Part shown: piece by piece, positions 1 to 10,310 of the stretch | Position numbering within the stretch: position 1 is the first letter of the stretch | How the letters are laid out: the number at the start of each line of letters is the position of its first letter | Assembly (NCBI GenBank): GCA_003833135.1 | Contig: QZLH01000645.1 | Span: 35,345 to 60,064 of the forward strand | DNA length: 24,720 nt | Reading direction: 5' to 3' | DNA from: Oehlia diaphana | Taxonomy: Eukaryota > Glomeromycota > Glomeromycetes > Glomerales > Glomeraceae | Notes under the pieces: model-generated | Seen by the model: the letters and a program-made list of their open reading frames with translations, nothing else | The model's database searches: none | Told to the model about the DNA's origin: nothing | Position numbers and translations under genes: made by a program

Positions 1-504
1 AAATCTGCAAAATTTGAAGCAATTCTGATCACTGGTTGCTTAATTTTTGCATTTTTTGTAATTCCGAGGACTTTTTTCGACCACTGTAACTATAACAGCT
101 AAATTGATTCAGATTCCACAATCTGGGAAATTTCGCAATAAAATTTTAATTACGGAAATTCTAACACGAAAAAAGACTCATTGTATAAATCATTCTTTTT
201 ATTACTAGAAAATTCCGAAAATTCCGAAAATCCCATAATCAGTAAGGAATAAAAAATTCACATTCAGATTTTATGCCAAAAATTGCCAATTTCTAAAAAG
301 AATAAAAGTAACTAACGTTCTATATAAATTAAATATTATCAAAATATTTAACTAGCGAAGAAAATATTCGTAAAAGAAAACAAAAATGAAAATATAAAAA
401 TTATATATATATTATCTCGTATAAAATGACCATCATATATTATCTTATTTTTTTTAGTTAAACGTTCATAATTTTTTTAAAATGACCGATGTCCAATGAT
501 TTAA
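1..504. other. AT-rich intergenic, no gene seen
   Basis: I see no coding region or RNA gene here. The only structure is a short direct repeat of the 9-mer AAAATTCCG at about 209-226, followed by a TCCC-type end that resembles the TCCCGAAAT motif found in repeats elsewhere in the window. The rest is low-complexity A/T sequence. Confidence 0.5.
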
Positions 505-810
505 TTACTGATTTAATATTGAATTTATTTGAACACATAGGTTAGAATAAACGAGTTTATTATTTCGAGTCGTAGTTCGCCATAAATCTCCAGTAACCTT
601 ATCAATAACATACCTACTGTATGTTTGCTGAGTTTGATTTCTAATGAAATGAAATAACAGCGTACGGCCATTTAAGGGTTTTCTTGCGCGGGTATCATTC
701 CGTCTAAACTGTTCGGACAACTCTACAGCATTTGTGTTTGGGGGAGGAAATAATGGAGGTCCGTTTGCAATTTCCTGTTGAAGAACTTCAACTTCTTGAT
801 TAATATTCAT
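505..810 (-). CDS. Short HMG-box-like protein (MATA-HMG type), degenerate
   Basis: This is a 101-residue single-exon ORF starting at the ATG complement of 808-810 and ending with TAA at 505-507. The N-terminus has a proline patch (PPLFPPP, residues 18-24). Residues about 42-98 resemble an HMG box: a K-P-x-N start (44-47), an aromatic/basic first helix (LLFHFIR, 51-57), and a strongly HMG-like third-helix stretch (residues 69-91, with GDLW at 74-77 and KLVYSNL at 85-91). HMG boxes bind and bend DNA in the nucleus. The family knowledge I rely on is that these fungi carry many short MATA-HMG-like proteins in which a proline patch precedes the box. The first helix is not canonical in spacing, so this may be a diverged member or a relic. 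The upstream region is a microsatellite and poly-T tract. Family assignment is moderate; coding status is probable. Confidence 0.5.
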   Translation of the reverse strand: MNINQEVEVLQQEIANGPPLFPPPNTNAVELSEQFRRNDTRARKPLNGRTLLFHFIRNQTQQTYSRYVIDKVTGDLWRTTTRNNKLVYSNLCVQINSILNQ

Positions 811-866
811 ATTTTTATTATGTTACGTCGATAAATTAAACGAAATCTATTTATTTGTCTATCTAT

Positions 867-885
867 TATTATTATTATTATTATT
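867..885. repeat. ATT trinucleotide microsatellite
   Basis: About six ATT units directly read, followed by T and TA runs. It lies just upstream of the HMG-box-like gene, so it may fall in that gene's promoter or 5' leader. Confidence 0.7.
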
Positions 886-1149
886 TTTTTTTGTTTTTTT
901 TTTATATATATGTTTTTTTTAATATATATATATATAAGTTATTTTTTAGGGAGAGGACATAGTGAAGTTGGACGTGTTGGACGCGGCATAAAACAAAAGT
1001 TGGAAAAATTTCGATATTTTTATACAAAAACACAAAAGGTTGTGATGTAATGTTTTCATCTAATAAATATATCACCAAGCAATTTAATTTCTCTTGAAAT
1101 TGATTTGTGTAATTCGAATTCGCCCTTATTTACCAAAAAACTTTAATAA

Positions 1150-1425
1150 ATCAAGAAATGAAACTTGATCAAGTAGTAAGGTAAATATAGAAGATAAAAA
1201 TATATATATTTTTTTTTTAAAAAAAAAATCCATCGCGGCTTATTATTTGTGGACTTAGTCTTTACTTATCTGCTGATTTGGTCACAAGTAACATAGTGAT
1301 AGCATGAACTTAAATCCCATCAAGAAATGAAACTTGATCTTTCAGAAAATAAAACGCCGAAAGTAAGTAATAAGGTAAATATAGATTATAAAAATATATT
1401 TTTTTAAAAAAAAAATTCATCGGAT
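1150..1425. repeat. Direct duplication of an ~85-105 bp segment
   Basis: Two copies begin with the same 21-base block (1150-1170 and 1319-1339). Both continue with TAAGGTAAATATAG (1177-1190 and 1371-1384), then a T tract, an A tract and a CATCG end (about 1231 and 1422). The opening block contains a 6-bp inverted repeat, ATCAAG/CTTGAT. The second copy carries about 20 extra bases after the block. I see no coding content, so this looks like a local duplication or two copies of a small repeat. Confidence 0.7.
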
Positions 1426-2020
1426 TTATCTTCGATTATTTTTGGAATTTTAGATTAAATTCTCGAAATAGTTTACCGGTTTTTACAGGTTCAGGCGTCA
1501 ATTGACCTTATTAAACGCGTGATACGAATGATTCACTACGAACTGGTAAGGTGCGAATTTTATTCTCCCGGAATACTTTTAAGTACATCTTGCGAAACAC
1601 ACATGATAGACCACGTGAATTTACATATAATGTGGACTCTACAAATCATTTTGTGTGCTTGACGTAGTACTCTATAAATAAATTTAACTCTGTAGGCATA
1701 AAATAAGTTTTTCTGTGTGTCGATTTCGCTGTTCGATTTTTTTCTCTTACGACAATGACCAGTTACCAGTTAATGAGGTCTATTTTTAGGATAGATTATT
1801 AGAAACAGTGGTGTAATCACTAATCAAAACTTCTTATCTATAAATAGTATATCTAATATAGATCGAAATTTTGGTATTGTCTCCTCAGGATAATAACTTT
1901 AATGAATTTTTAATGATAAGATATTTTGAGATCAAAACTAGCCAAAACTATTAAGTGCCGCGACCGAACACGTTTTAATATGGTTTAATGCATTCATTTA
2001 ACTTTATATTAATCGATAAA

Positions 2021-2040
2021 ATACTGGATAATACTGGATA
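2021..2040. repeat. Perfect decamer doublet
   Basis: ATACTGGATA is repeated twice in tandem. No function is visible. Confidence 0.7.
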
Positions 2041-2805
2041 AGACTTATTGATATCATGTAAATATCATGCAAGATAAGACAATAAACCAATAATAAGTGA
2101 AAATTATATGCATAAAAAAAAATTTTTTTTCGGCCAGAATTAATACGACGTGTAATTATGATTATAAATCTTTATTTACTTGTACTCTCGATTTTTTTTT
2201 AGATTTATTTATTTAATATTTTTCTTTATGACAAAATTGAATTTAAATTTACTTCAAATCTCGTGTAACAGGTATATAAAAATCACAAAAATAGCCTCTT
2301 TATTTTTAATTTAGTTCATAATGAAATCTTATGATAAATTTAGTACACAATAGATGTACTGTACACTTCTAATCCAAATTGTGTTATAACCGTATAGTAA
2401 TAATGGCTATTAATTCAATTTCATTCTATTTCGATTGTATCAATAATGTATAAAGTAGTTACAGTAAGCTGGTGCAAGCAAGGAATCAATAAAACTCCGA
2501 TCGTCCTAAAATCTGTATATTCCTCTAAAGGACCAAAATCCTGAGTTTTGCGGTTCAATTTGATGTTTCATTTATATTATTATTTAAAATATTTCTATAT
2601 TTTAATGAATTGCTTTGTGTTGATCATCCGATTTTTTCATTGAAAAAATTCATTTCAAGTTGCAGCTGAAGTATTCTTTTTCTAATTAAATTAGGAGTAA
2701 TGTGTAAGGTCTCGGAGTTTGGGAGTTTAGATAAAGCCGGCATGGATTGTTCCGTTACACAAAAGATACAAAAGATGCGGTCCTGACCATCGCTTACGTA
2801 AAATT

Positions 2806-2930
2806 GGGTCTGGGAATATCAAAATCCCGAATAGTACGAAATCCCGAAAAATTGACCAACATTAAGCATATGGCCGGTTCAGGATTTTCGGGTTGGGATT
2901 TGTACGGATCCCGTAAAATTATTTTAGTCG
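2806..2930. repeat. Degenerate TCCCGAAA inverted repeat
   Basis: The segment contains AATCCCGAA-type motifs at about 2823-2852 and the opposite orientation (TTTTCGGG, TTGGGATTT, GATCCCG) at about 2885-2915. It looks like a decayed fold-back element. Similar TGTCGGGATT motifs recur at about 13189-13225, 18052-18245 and 22283-22345, so it probably belongs to one dispersed family. An open frame across it (2747-2959) is best explained as chance. Confidence 0.5.
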
Positions 2931-4446
2931 AATATTATTTTATAAAATGCAATGTTTGAATTTTATTTTAATAATATATTTCACAACCTAACTAATTATT
3001 AATTTTTAAAATATATATACGATGGAATACGAAAAAAAAAAAAATAACTAGAAATGAATATGATTGTGATGAGAAACTAATCAAATGAAAATAAAAAATA
3101 TATATAAAATCAAAATAAAAAATAATCTGATAGTTTCAATTAAATAAAGGGCCAATTTCCATTTGATGATTTTAGTGTTCAGCTGTGGAATTAATGAACA
3201 AGATTAGTACGGAGGTTATGTTAATAATAAAAGTGAACAGAGGCACATCGTAGAGAGCATTATTAATATGCTCTGATTTACATACCAATATACTTGATCC
3301 GATGTCATTAGAGAGATAGTTATTTATTTCTGTCTTTATAATTAAATTATCTATATTATGATAGCAAAGATCGCTCTAATTAAAGAACGAAAACCATTTT
3401 TGGTGTAATAAATTTAACTACTACAATAGGACAAACGTTAGTAATTCTTTACTTATACATAATTTAAAATATTTAATTTTAATAAAATTTGTAAATGAAA
3501 AAATTCATTTTAATATTTATTGATCAGATTAAATAAAAGGTTGAAGTCGACCTAATATAATATGAAAAATTCAGTTACAGATCACAGATTGGTACAGAAA
3601 TATGGAACTATGCAGGCTTTTACTTTAAAGGTCAAATATACATGGGGACTCCATTATTTTCTGACCAACTGCTAGCTAATCTCTTGTATTTAAATGTCTT
3701 CTTATGCGGGCAGATTTATGAACATTAATTTGACCAAAATATGGCAACATTCAAACTGGAAGGTCATGGAACATATTACAGATTTTGCTTCTTTACTGAA
3801 AAACTTAGTAATACTTGATAAATCCATCCTAAGAAAATATCAACCCAAGCACAGCAAAATTTTATTGTCGGGAAAATGATCGGCTTTCGAGTCGTCCGGC
3901 CACGTGCTTTTTACCCAATCACTATATTCTTCTTAGGAAATATAATAAGGATAAATCTTATGAATGCTTCTGAAATGATCAAGAAAGAAACACGAGAAAG
4001 AAATAAACTTGAAATAAATTTAATTAAATTAATACTATTCTGTTACATAATTTTGAACTATATCTTAGGTAGATCGTAATTCCATAGTATGGATATGCTA
4101 ATATGCTTTATGTTTATCACGTACGGTAAAAAATATTCTTCTATCAAATTATTAACCTGATTTACATAATATTTGTGAATTCGAAATTCAAAGTACGACA
4201 GAATAATGAATAATTATTTGAATATAGGTTAACCTTCTTACGGTTACTTTTTTTTTTTTCTATCCATATTTAGTTTAATATATTTATACAATATATGCCA
4301 AGTTAATTAAATGCAACCAAAATTACTTGATTTAGAACAGAAACGTTTCACACAACTGCCTTCTAAACATGTTTCTTTTCTAAACAGTAGGTAACACAAC
4401 TACATTGTGCGTAATATGTAACGTTTTTCGTTGCACAAATTTTAAG

Positions 4447-4454
4447 TATAAATA
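4447..4454 (+). promoter_or_regulatory. TATA box for the pseudokinase-Sel1 gene
   Basis: TATAAATA lies 56 bases upstream of the ATG at 4510, a good core-promoter position in an intron-bearing fungal gene with a short leader. The match is direct; transcription is inferred. Confidence 0.6.
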
Positions 4455-4509
4455 GGGGAACGAGTTTTATAAAACATTTATTATACTAAATTTAAACTCT
4501 ATTTACGAA

Positions 4510-6817
4510 ATGGATATTTTTAATAAGAATTCTATAAAAGTAATGTCTGAACCCGATAATGTTAAAGTTGAATCAGATAAAAAATCCAAAAAATACAAAT
4601 TATCATTCAAAAAAAGTAGTAAAGAAAATGCAAAAGTAGCTTTTAAAACCGCAACGGAAATCGCTCAGAAATTTATACCATATTTAGATACAGCAATCGG
4701 TCTAGCAAATTCGATCATAGAATGTTATGACCTAGCAAAATACAATAAAGAAATTTGTAGAGTAATGGCAGACAGAGTAGAATTGGCTGTAGCATCAATC
4801 AAATTATTAAAAAGAAGTATTAATAATGGAGCCCAATTTCAAGAAAAAAGTTATTATGAAGCGTTTCTTCATTTTAATGAAATATTAATACAAATTGAAA
4901 GTTTTGTTAAAGAGGTTTCTTCAATGAACAAATTTATAGAATTTTTTAATGCTGCATATGTTAAAGGTCAATTTGAAGTTATTAGAGATGATTTTGATCA
5001 TGCTTATAAAGCGTTACATCTTGCCATCTCTATTGATCAAGTTATTGATCGTCAAAAGGAAGACAGTACAATTAAAACAACTTTACAAGAATTAAAAGAA
5101 TACTATCAAAATATTCATAAAGGAATGTCTGATAATTATAATCTTACAACAGTTCTTGCTGCAAAAGTTGAAAATTTGGAAAAGAATAGTGATAAAAATT
5201 TACTCTTTGAACCACCACGAATTGATCCAAGAGATATTACACCGCACGATATAACTAATTATCGTGGTAATGTTAAACTCATGAAATATAAAACTCTTGA
5301 TGTGGCTTGTAAAAAAATTAATACTTCTATTGATGAAGATAGTCTTGATTCAAAGAGAGTTCGTGGAACTTTAGCTATTTGGAATCAATTACATGAATGT
5401 CCTCATATAATTAGATTCCTTGGAATTTCAAAATTGGATATTGGAAATTGTATGATTTTCGAGTGGGCTGAATTAGGAAATTTAAAGGATGTTTACGAAG
5501 GAAAAACACTTTCTTGGCAGGCTAAATTATACATAGCAAGGGATGTTTCTCGAGGTCTTGGTTTCCTTCACGTTATTGGTAAATTTTTAATCATTTTAAT
5601 ATTTATATTTGTTTAATATTTAAAAGTTTTAGAATTAAATATCATTATTATTTTAGGCATTTTACATCATAATATAAAAGCGGAAAATATATTGGTCAGT
5701 TTTCACATAATTAATTCACTAGTAATTATCCATATTACTTTCTTTACATTGACATTTTAATTTTTATTTTTTTTTATAGGTAACAGATAATAGATATAAA
5801 TGTAAAATAACTAATTTTGATCTCAGTCGTGGAGTAGAAGATGAATCTCATGAATTAACAGATATTGTCGAAGTAATTCGTTGGATGGCTCCAGAAAAGA
5901 TTGAAAGTTTTGGATCAAAAAAATACGTACCGTATACTTATAAATGTGAAATGTACAGTTTTGGAATGTTTCTTTGGGAACTCTCTTTTAACAAAATTCC
6001 GTATGAAAATCTTAAACCTAATGAAATATCAAAACATGTTAAGGAAGAAAAACGAGAGACCTTAGAATTTGAAGATGGTCCAAGTGATATTATTGAAGGC
6101 TTTAAAAAAATCATTGAATTAGCATGGCAACAAGATCCTAAACGACGACCAGAAGATCCAGTTGTTTCAAAAATTCTTGAAACATTAGCTAAAACCCATT
6201 CTTTCGAAGGACATCCAAGTATAAATGAGTCGGTTACTTCTTTGGCAACTTCACAAACAAGTCAAAGTGAAACCGATACTGACGAATATTCTGATTTAAT
6301 TCTTGGTGATGAAGACGATGATTTTGAATTATTACCTTTACAAAAAGGGCTTGATCTTCATCACAGTAAATCTAGTAAATTGAAAACAGCAGAAGATTAT
6401 AAACTCTCTTGGAACATTTTTAAAGCTCATGCAGAATTCGGTAATAAATTAGCAATTTATTGGAAGGGGTATTACTTATGGGAAGGATATTCTGTCGAAA
6501 AAGATCGAAAAGAGGCCGTTAGATTATATAAAATAGCAGCAGATGCAGGTATTGCAGAGGCCCAATTAAGATATGCTTTCGCGTTCATTAATAATCCTGA
6601 TTTACCTTATGATAAAGACATTTTCTTAGAATATTTAACCAAATCTGCAGAAAATGGTAATGTTGTAGCTATATATAATTTGGGAGATGTTTATTATAAA
6701 GGTAAACGCCAAGTCCCTGAAAATAAAGAAAAAGGTATTGAATATCTCAAAATTGCTGCGTTAAAAAATTATATATTTGCGATTGAAGCTTTGAAAAAAT
6801 ATAACGTCTCCCTTTAA
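4510..6817 (+). CDS. MLKL-like helical bundle, pseudokinase and Sel1-repeat protein (three exons)
   Basis: Exons are 4510-5578, 5657-5694 and 5780-6817. Introns are 78 bp (GTAAAT...TTTTAG) and 85 bp (GTCAGT...ATAG), and the frame is kept throughout, giving 714 residues. Residues about 50-200 are a long all-helical bundle like the MLKL N-terminal/HeLo-like four-helix domain (for example ICRVMADRVELA at 82-93 and LDTAIGLANSIIE at 59-71). Residues about 245-505 are kinase-like. The VAIK lysine survives (VACK, K268) and so does the metal-binding Asn (N367). The catalytic HRD is HHN (360-362) and DFG is NFD (381-383), the glycine loop is degraded, and no alpha-C Glu is evident. An intact APE (406-408) and a late arginine (DPKRRPE) remain. 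An acidic linker precedes about three Sel1 repeats (about 575-705), which are protein-binding helices. It is probably cytosolic and catalytically weak or dead. A TATA box and an AATAAA site frame the gene. Family reading is strong; any cell-death or scaffold role is inference. Confidence 0.9.
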
Positions 6818-6896
6818 TTGTAATTATTAATATTAAATATATGTAGCTTTTTTTATTTATTCACATGTAACAAGTCTTGATGTAAAATTATAAACG

Positions 6897-6902
6897 AATA
6901 AA
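6897..6902 (+). terminator. Polyadenylation signal of the pseudokinase-Sel1 gene
   Basis: AATAAA lies 80 bases after the stop at 6817, with T-rich and TG-rich sequence after it. It is the first canonical signal downstream. Confidence 0.55.
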
Positions 6903-8684
6903 GTTCATCTAAATTATTTTTAAGTGCCTGAAAATAAAAAAAAATATTTTTTTATGATTTTTCTTTCCAATGTACAAATTATTTAAATAATTATAGTAAG
7001 ACTTCCCAGTTCTCAATCCATTCATGATCTTATTTATATCATTTGCTATTGTATGAGATGTATTATGAGTATAGATGCGATGCCAGCTAAAGATTATTAT
7101 ATTAATATCATTGATGTAATAGTTATGTGGAAACTACTTGAGGAGATTTGACAGGTATCTATAATTATGATTTACCTTTCAACATAATTTTCGAATTTAC
7201 GAAAGTCGATAAGAATTCTATTAAGAGTTTAGCAATAAAATTTTGAATATAGAATGAAGTAGAAATTTGTTTCATTTGGAAAACTTCTCGTCTCTTGCAG
7301 AACTAAAATGCTACACGAGGACCCAGAAATATATATAGAGAGAAAACTTTTTACTATTAGCCCTACGCATGAGTTTTATAAGAGCGCTACGCGTTATTGA
7401 CACCTGATATCAAAAATCCTATGATAATAAACAAATAAAATTTCAGTACTTAAGGATCACATGATTATTGTATTTATGATTTTTTTAATGCGCAACTATT
7501 AGTGGTTTTATTTATAAAAAAAAATTGATCCATTTAACCTATTATATCATTTTTTCAACAATATCCTATCGCCCAAAATAATATTATAACCTAACCTCTA
7601 TATATTATATTTCTGGGACTGCTATATGAGTGGAGTGTTTATGGGCTAAGACTCAGTTTTCTCACTTTAAAACTCGCTACTCCGACAATATTTTATTAGT
7701 CTTTACATTGAATAGTGAAAATTTATTAATAATCATTTGATCTTTGAATTTCATAAAATATATATTAAGAAAAAAATTTCAGATTAGATGACTATTTCTC
7801 AATAATACCGACTTAACTGATGGGCTTTAACAGAATTATGGAGGTAGGGTTCTGTTTAACATGCGTTTATAAAAGATGCGGATTAGCAGGATTTAGTTTT
7901 GACTCGCTTATTTCTTAATAAACGATTATATTCTTTTTTGGAGTAGTAAGGAAGCTTCAGACAAATTTACTAAATTTTGTCAATATATATTGTATTTGAC
8001 ACCATTTTTAAGCTAATATTTATAAACAGTTCTTGGCGATATGAACTTTACAACCATCAGATAAATTTATCGACGGAGTGGGACGGACTACTTTACGGCA
8101 ACCGCGTCTTTGTCATTCTCCATCAGGTCAATATCATCTTTACTTGTTTTACTGATGGCAAATTTGAGGCTTCCAGCACAAATACTTTACTGTACTGTTC
8201 AATTCTTTCTTTTCTCTTAAATTATTATTAACTTTATTCTATTCTCATTTTAATGTATTCGTAAGCTAATAGTGGAGGGATACTCTTAAGAAAGCTAGTT
8301 TGCAAAGTGTGAATGTCCAAAGAATGAGTATTAACAATATGTGGCAAAACTCATGCTGTAAAATAGAAATTCCATACAACGACCTTTTATATGATACCAA
8401 CTATAATTCATAAAAGTTATAATTAGTGCGTAAACAAAGTGCTCAAACGCTCGCGTTGTTTTTTTATAATAAACATATAAACATTCACTATAATATATAA
8501 ATTTTAACTTAAATTTCGAATTGTAAAATTCTACATTTTAATATAATAATATGAAGAAGTTAACGTATTAATATTTGGAGAATATAGAGGATAATTCATT
8601 TTTAATTGTTTTTCATATAAAATAACCATTGATTAATATCTTGACATACATTATTGCACGATAAATCTAAAAAATAAAAGAAGC
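6903..8684. other. Intergenic region between pseudokinase and DUF4419 genes
   Basis: Both flanking genes end into this region (convergent). It contains the inverted-repeat element at 7318-7625. The ORF at 7977-8231 has no recognisable domain, an amino-acid make-up typical of AT-rich noise, and no splice continuation I could find. Nothing else is supported. Confidence 0.45.
7318..7625. mobile_element. Small inverted-repeat (MITE-like) element
   Basis: The left end reads ACCCAGAAATATATATAGAG (7322-7341). The right end (about 7593-7620) reads, on the other strand, CCCAGAAATATAATATATAG, so the two form imperfect terminal inverted repeats of about 20 bp around 300 bp of AT-rich non-coding DNA. 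A stretch inside it (7342-7412: a GAAAACTTTTTACTAT block, then ATTGACACCTGATAT) recurs inverted at about 10222-10285. It has no ORF, so it would be non-autonomous. No target-site duplication could be fixed with confidence. Confidence 0.55.
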
Positions 8685-8690
8685 TTTATT
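8685..8690 (-). terminator. Polyadenylation signal of the DUF4419 gene
   Basis: TTTATT on the plus strand reads AATAAA on the minus strand, about 50 bases beyond the DUF4419 stop codon. Confidence 0.5.
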
Positions 8691-8741
8691 GGAAAAAAGG
8701 TAAAGTTTTAACAGTCTCATAAATAATTTATCTTTTCTAAT

Positions 8742-9809
8742 TTATTCATCATCTTTTTCATCTGCTGTAATTATATCATCAATAACAAACCAACCAATAA
8801 TTGGTGAAACAACCAATTCATTAGAGTTTTCAAAAGCATTTTGTTGCGCACCTAAAAATCCTGCAACAAATTTTAATTTAAGTCCAGTATCAGTCGTAAA
8901 TGGAACTGCGACATTTCCACTAGGGATACTAGATGGTACAAGTGAATTATTTCCTATTTTTGTTCCATTTTTTTTATAAGGATAAAATGCCGCCATCCAC
9001 CCACTAATATCACCACTAAAACCCGAACCAAATCGTTGTCTTGAGGCGATTGTTGCCCAAAATTCTTCGTCAATTTCACCTTTATAAGTTTCTACTAATT
9101 TCCATATAACGGGGTCTAATCTATCTAACCAAAAATCCATATCTAAATCTAATTGACGTAATTGAATGACTTTCTCTTGTAACTTTATCCAATCTTCTAA
9201 AGTACCTTCAAGAGTAACTTTAGGAATTCCACATCTTGTACGAAGTTTATATGTAAAATAAGCCTTAACCATATCTAAAAGAACAATACGACTAGCAGTA
9301 AGAGAAGTTTTTGTTGTAGTTGTAAAATCACATTCTAAAAGAGATTTTATATCAATTTTTTCTACAGCTTGATCGGTTTTAACGACCAACCTATTTACTA
9401 CTTCGGGCCAATCACCTTTGAGACTAGTATTTTCACTATACAAAATGTCATCGACATAAACAGAAATCTCTTTTTTGCCTTCGTGATCAACGAAACGAGA
9501 ACGAAATTTTTCTGCGTTATAATTAATATGATGACTAACTCCTTGTGCAATAGTTAACCAAATATCATCGGGTGTTAAACGTAAATGTTGGTGATTGTTG
9601 TAAGCATGAAGAATTGCAGCAGCAAATCCATGAGAAGTCATTGTACATTCAAGCACAGATTGATTAATTGAGGAAGATTCATCGTAATCAACAGAGATGG
9701 CATGAATGGTTGTTTCAGAAAAATTTTGAGATATTTTATCTTTAATTGAAATATGTTCATTAAGATTATTCTCAAGGTTAACTTTTTCAGTAAGGATTTG
9801 GGTACTCAT
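8742..9809 (-). CDS. DUF4419 domain protein
   Basis: A single-exon gene of 355 residues. I place the start at the Met complement of 9807-9809 (MSTQ), because the second copy at 24145 starts with the same MSTQ and has no counterpart of the 19 residues that an upstream in-frame ATG (9866) would add. The DUF4419 hallmarks are LTPDDIW (79-85), a helical core around SRIVLLDMVKAYF (173-185), the GDISGWMAAFYPY block (266-278), and a C-terminal GFLGAQQ...IIGWFV segment. The length fits a complete family member. DUF4419 proteins are abundant in some fungi, and their biochemical role is not established. A predicted signal peptide or membrane helix is absent, so it is probably intracellular. It converges on the upstream pseudokinase gene; I see no functional link between them. 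Confidence 0.9.
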   Translation of the reverse strand: MSTQILTEKVNLENNLNEHISIKDKISQNFSETTIHAISVDYDESSSINQSVLECTMTSHGFAAAILHAYNNHQHLRLTPDDIWLTIAQGVSHHINYNAEKFRSRFVDHEGKKEISVYVDDILYSENTSLKGDWPEVVNRLVVKTDQAVEKIDIKSLLECDFTTTTKTSLTASRIVLLDMVKAYFTYKLRTRCGIPKVTLEGTLEDWIKLQEKVIQLRQLDLDMDFWLDRLDPVIWKLVETYKGEIDEEFWATIASRQRFGSGFSGDISGWMAAFYPYKKNGTKIGNNSLVPSSIPSGNVAVPFTTDTGLKLKFVAGFLGAQQNAFENSNELVVSPIIGWFVIDDIITADEKDDE

Positions 9810-9900
9810 TTTCCTTACGTTTCTTATGAAAGAAATGAATATGGAATAGGTTTGAGTTAAACTCACATCTGTACAAATTAGTTAATCACTATATATGTAT
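9810..9900 (-). promoter_or_regulatory. Leader and promoter conserved with the second DUF4419 gene
   Basis: Read on the minus strand, the sequence before the ATG shares three ordered blocks with 24056-24144 upstream of the other DUF4419 copy: TTAACTAATTTGTA, then CCATATTCATTTCTTTCAT, then AAGAAAC next to the ATG. A TATATAG motif lies at about 9889-9895. The conservation is direct; promoter function is inferred. Confidence 0.5.
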
Positions 9901-9967
9901 CACAAAATAATTAGCATATGTGGAACAAATAGTAAAACCTTGTAAGACGCACATGATCATGTTACTT

Positions 9968-10310
9968 TGTTAGTAAGGACCCAGAAAAATATATGTAGGG
10001 GTAGGGAACACAAATGCGTCATCATCATAGTGGTACAATTCAAGATTTCCGTATTTTTTATTTAGTTTGCGTATTTTTGGAGTATATTATATATATACTT
10101 ATGTACTCCAAGGGTTGAAAAGTGACATTTTGACTGTTTTGAAAATATTATAAATTTATTTTTCTAGTATTTGGTTTATAAATAATAGAAATAAATCATG
10201 TGAACTGAATGTCTGAACAATATCAGGTGTCAATTATGTACTACTCAAATAAGAAGTCTGCTCATAGTAAAAAAAATTTTCGTCACCTGACCCCTATACA
10301 GTATATATTA
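9968..10310. repeat. Repeat related to the 7318-7625 element
   Basis: The left side has GGACCCAGAAAAATATATG (about 9977-9995), matching the end of the 7318-7625 element. The right side (10222-10285), read on the other strand, repeats that element's GAAAATTTTTTTTACTAT and ATTGACACCTGATAT blocks. It is diverged and its limits are uncertain. It lies roughly 170 bp upstream of the DUF4419 start and could therefore overlap its promoter region. Confidence 0.4.

Larger units (their letters stand above)
811..4446. other. Long gene-poor intergenic region with degenerate repeats
   Basis: About 3.6 kb in which I find no convincing gene. It begins with an ATT microsatellite (about 867-885) and T/TA tracts. 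It holds a duplicated segment (1150-1235 and 1319-1425), a decamer doublet (2021-2040) and an inverted TCCCGA-rich repeat (about 2806-2930). Short ORFs at 2747-2959, 3694-3879 and 3876-4079 have no recognisable domain. The first lies in the repeat. The second continues upstream in the same frame only through stop codons, so at best it is a relic. Confidence 0.45.

Noticed and set aside
2747..2959. 70-codon ORF on the plus strand
   Set aside because: It lies in an inverted TCCCGAAA repeat, has no domain, and its residues follow the repeat words.
3694..4079. Two short overlapping-end plus-strand ORFs (61 and 67 codons)
   Set aside because: No recognisable motif. Upstream in-frame sequence is closed by stops and I found no splice sites joining them to other coding sequence.
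7977..8231. 84-codon plus-strand ORF
   Set aside because: Composition is typical of AT-rich noise, with no motif, promoter or splice support.
9369..9557. 62-codon plus-strand ORF
   Set aside because: Antisense shadow of the DUF4419 gene.
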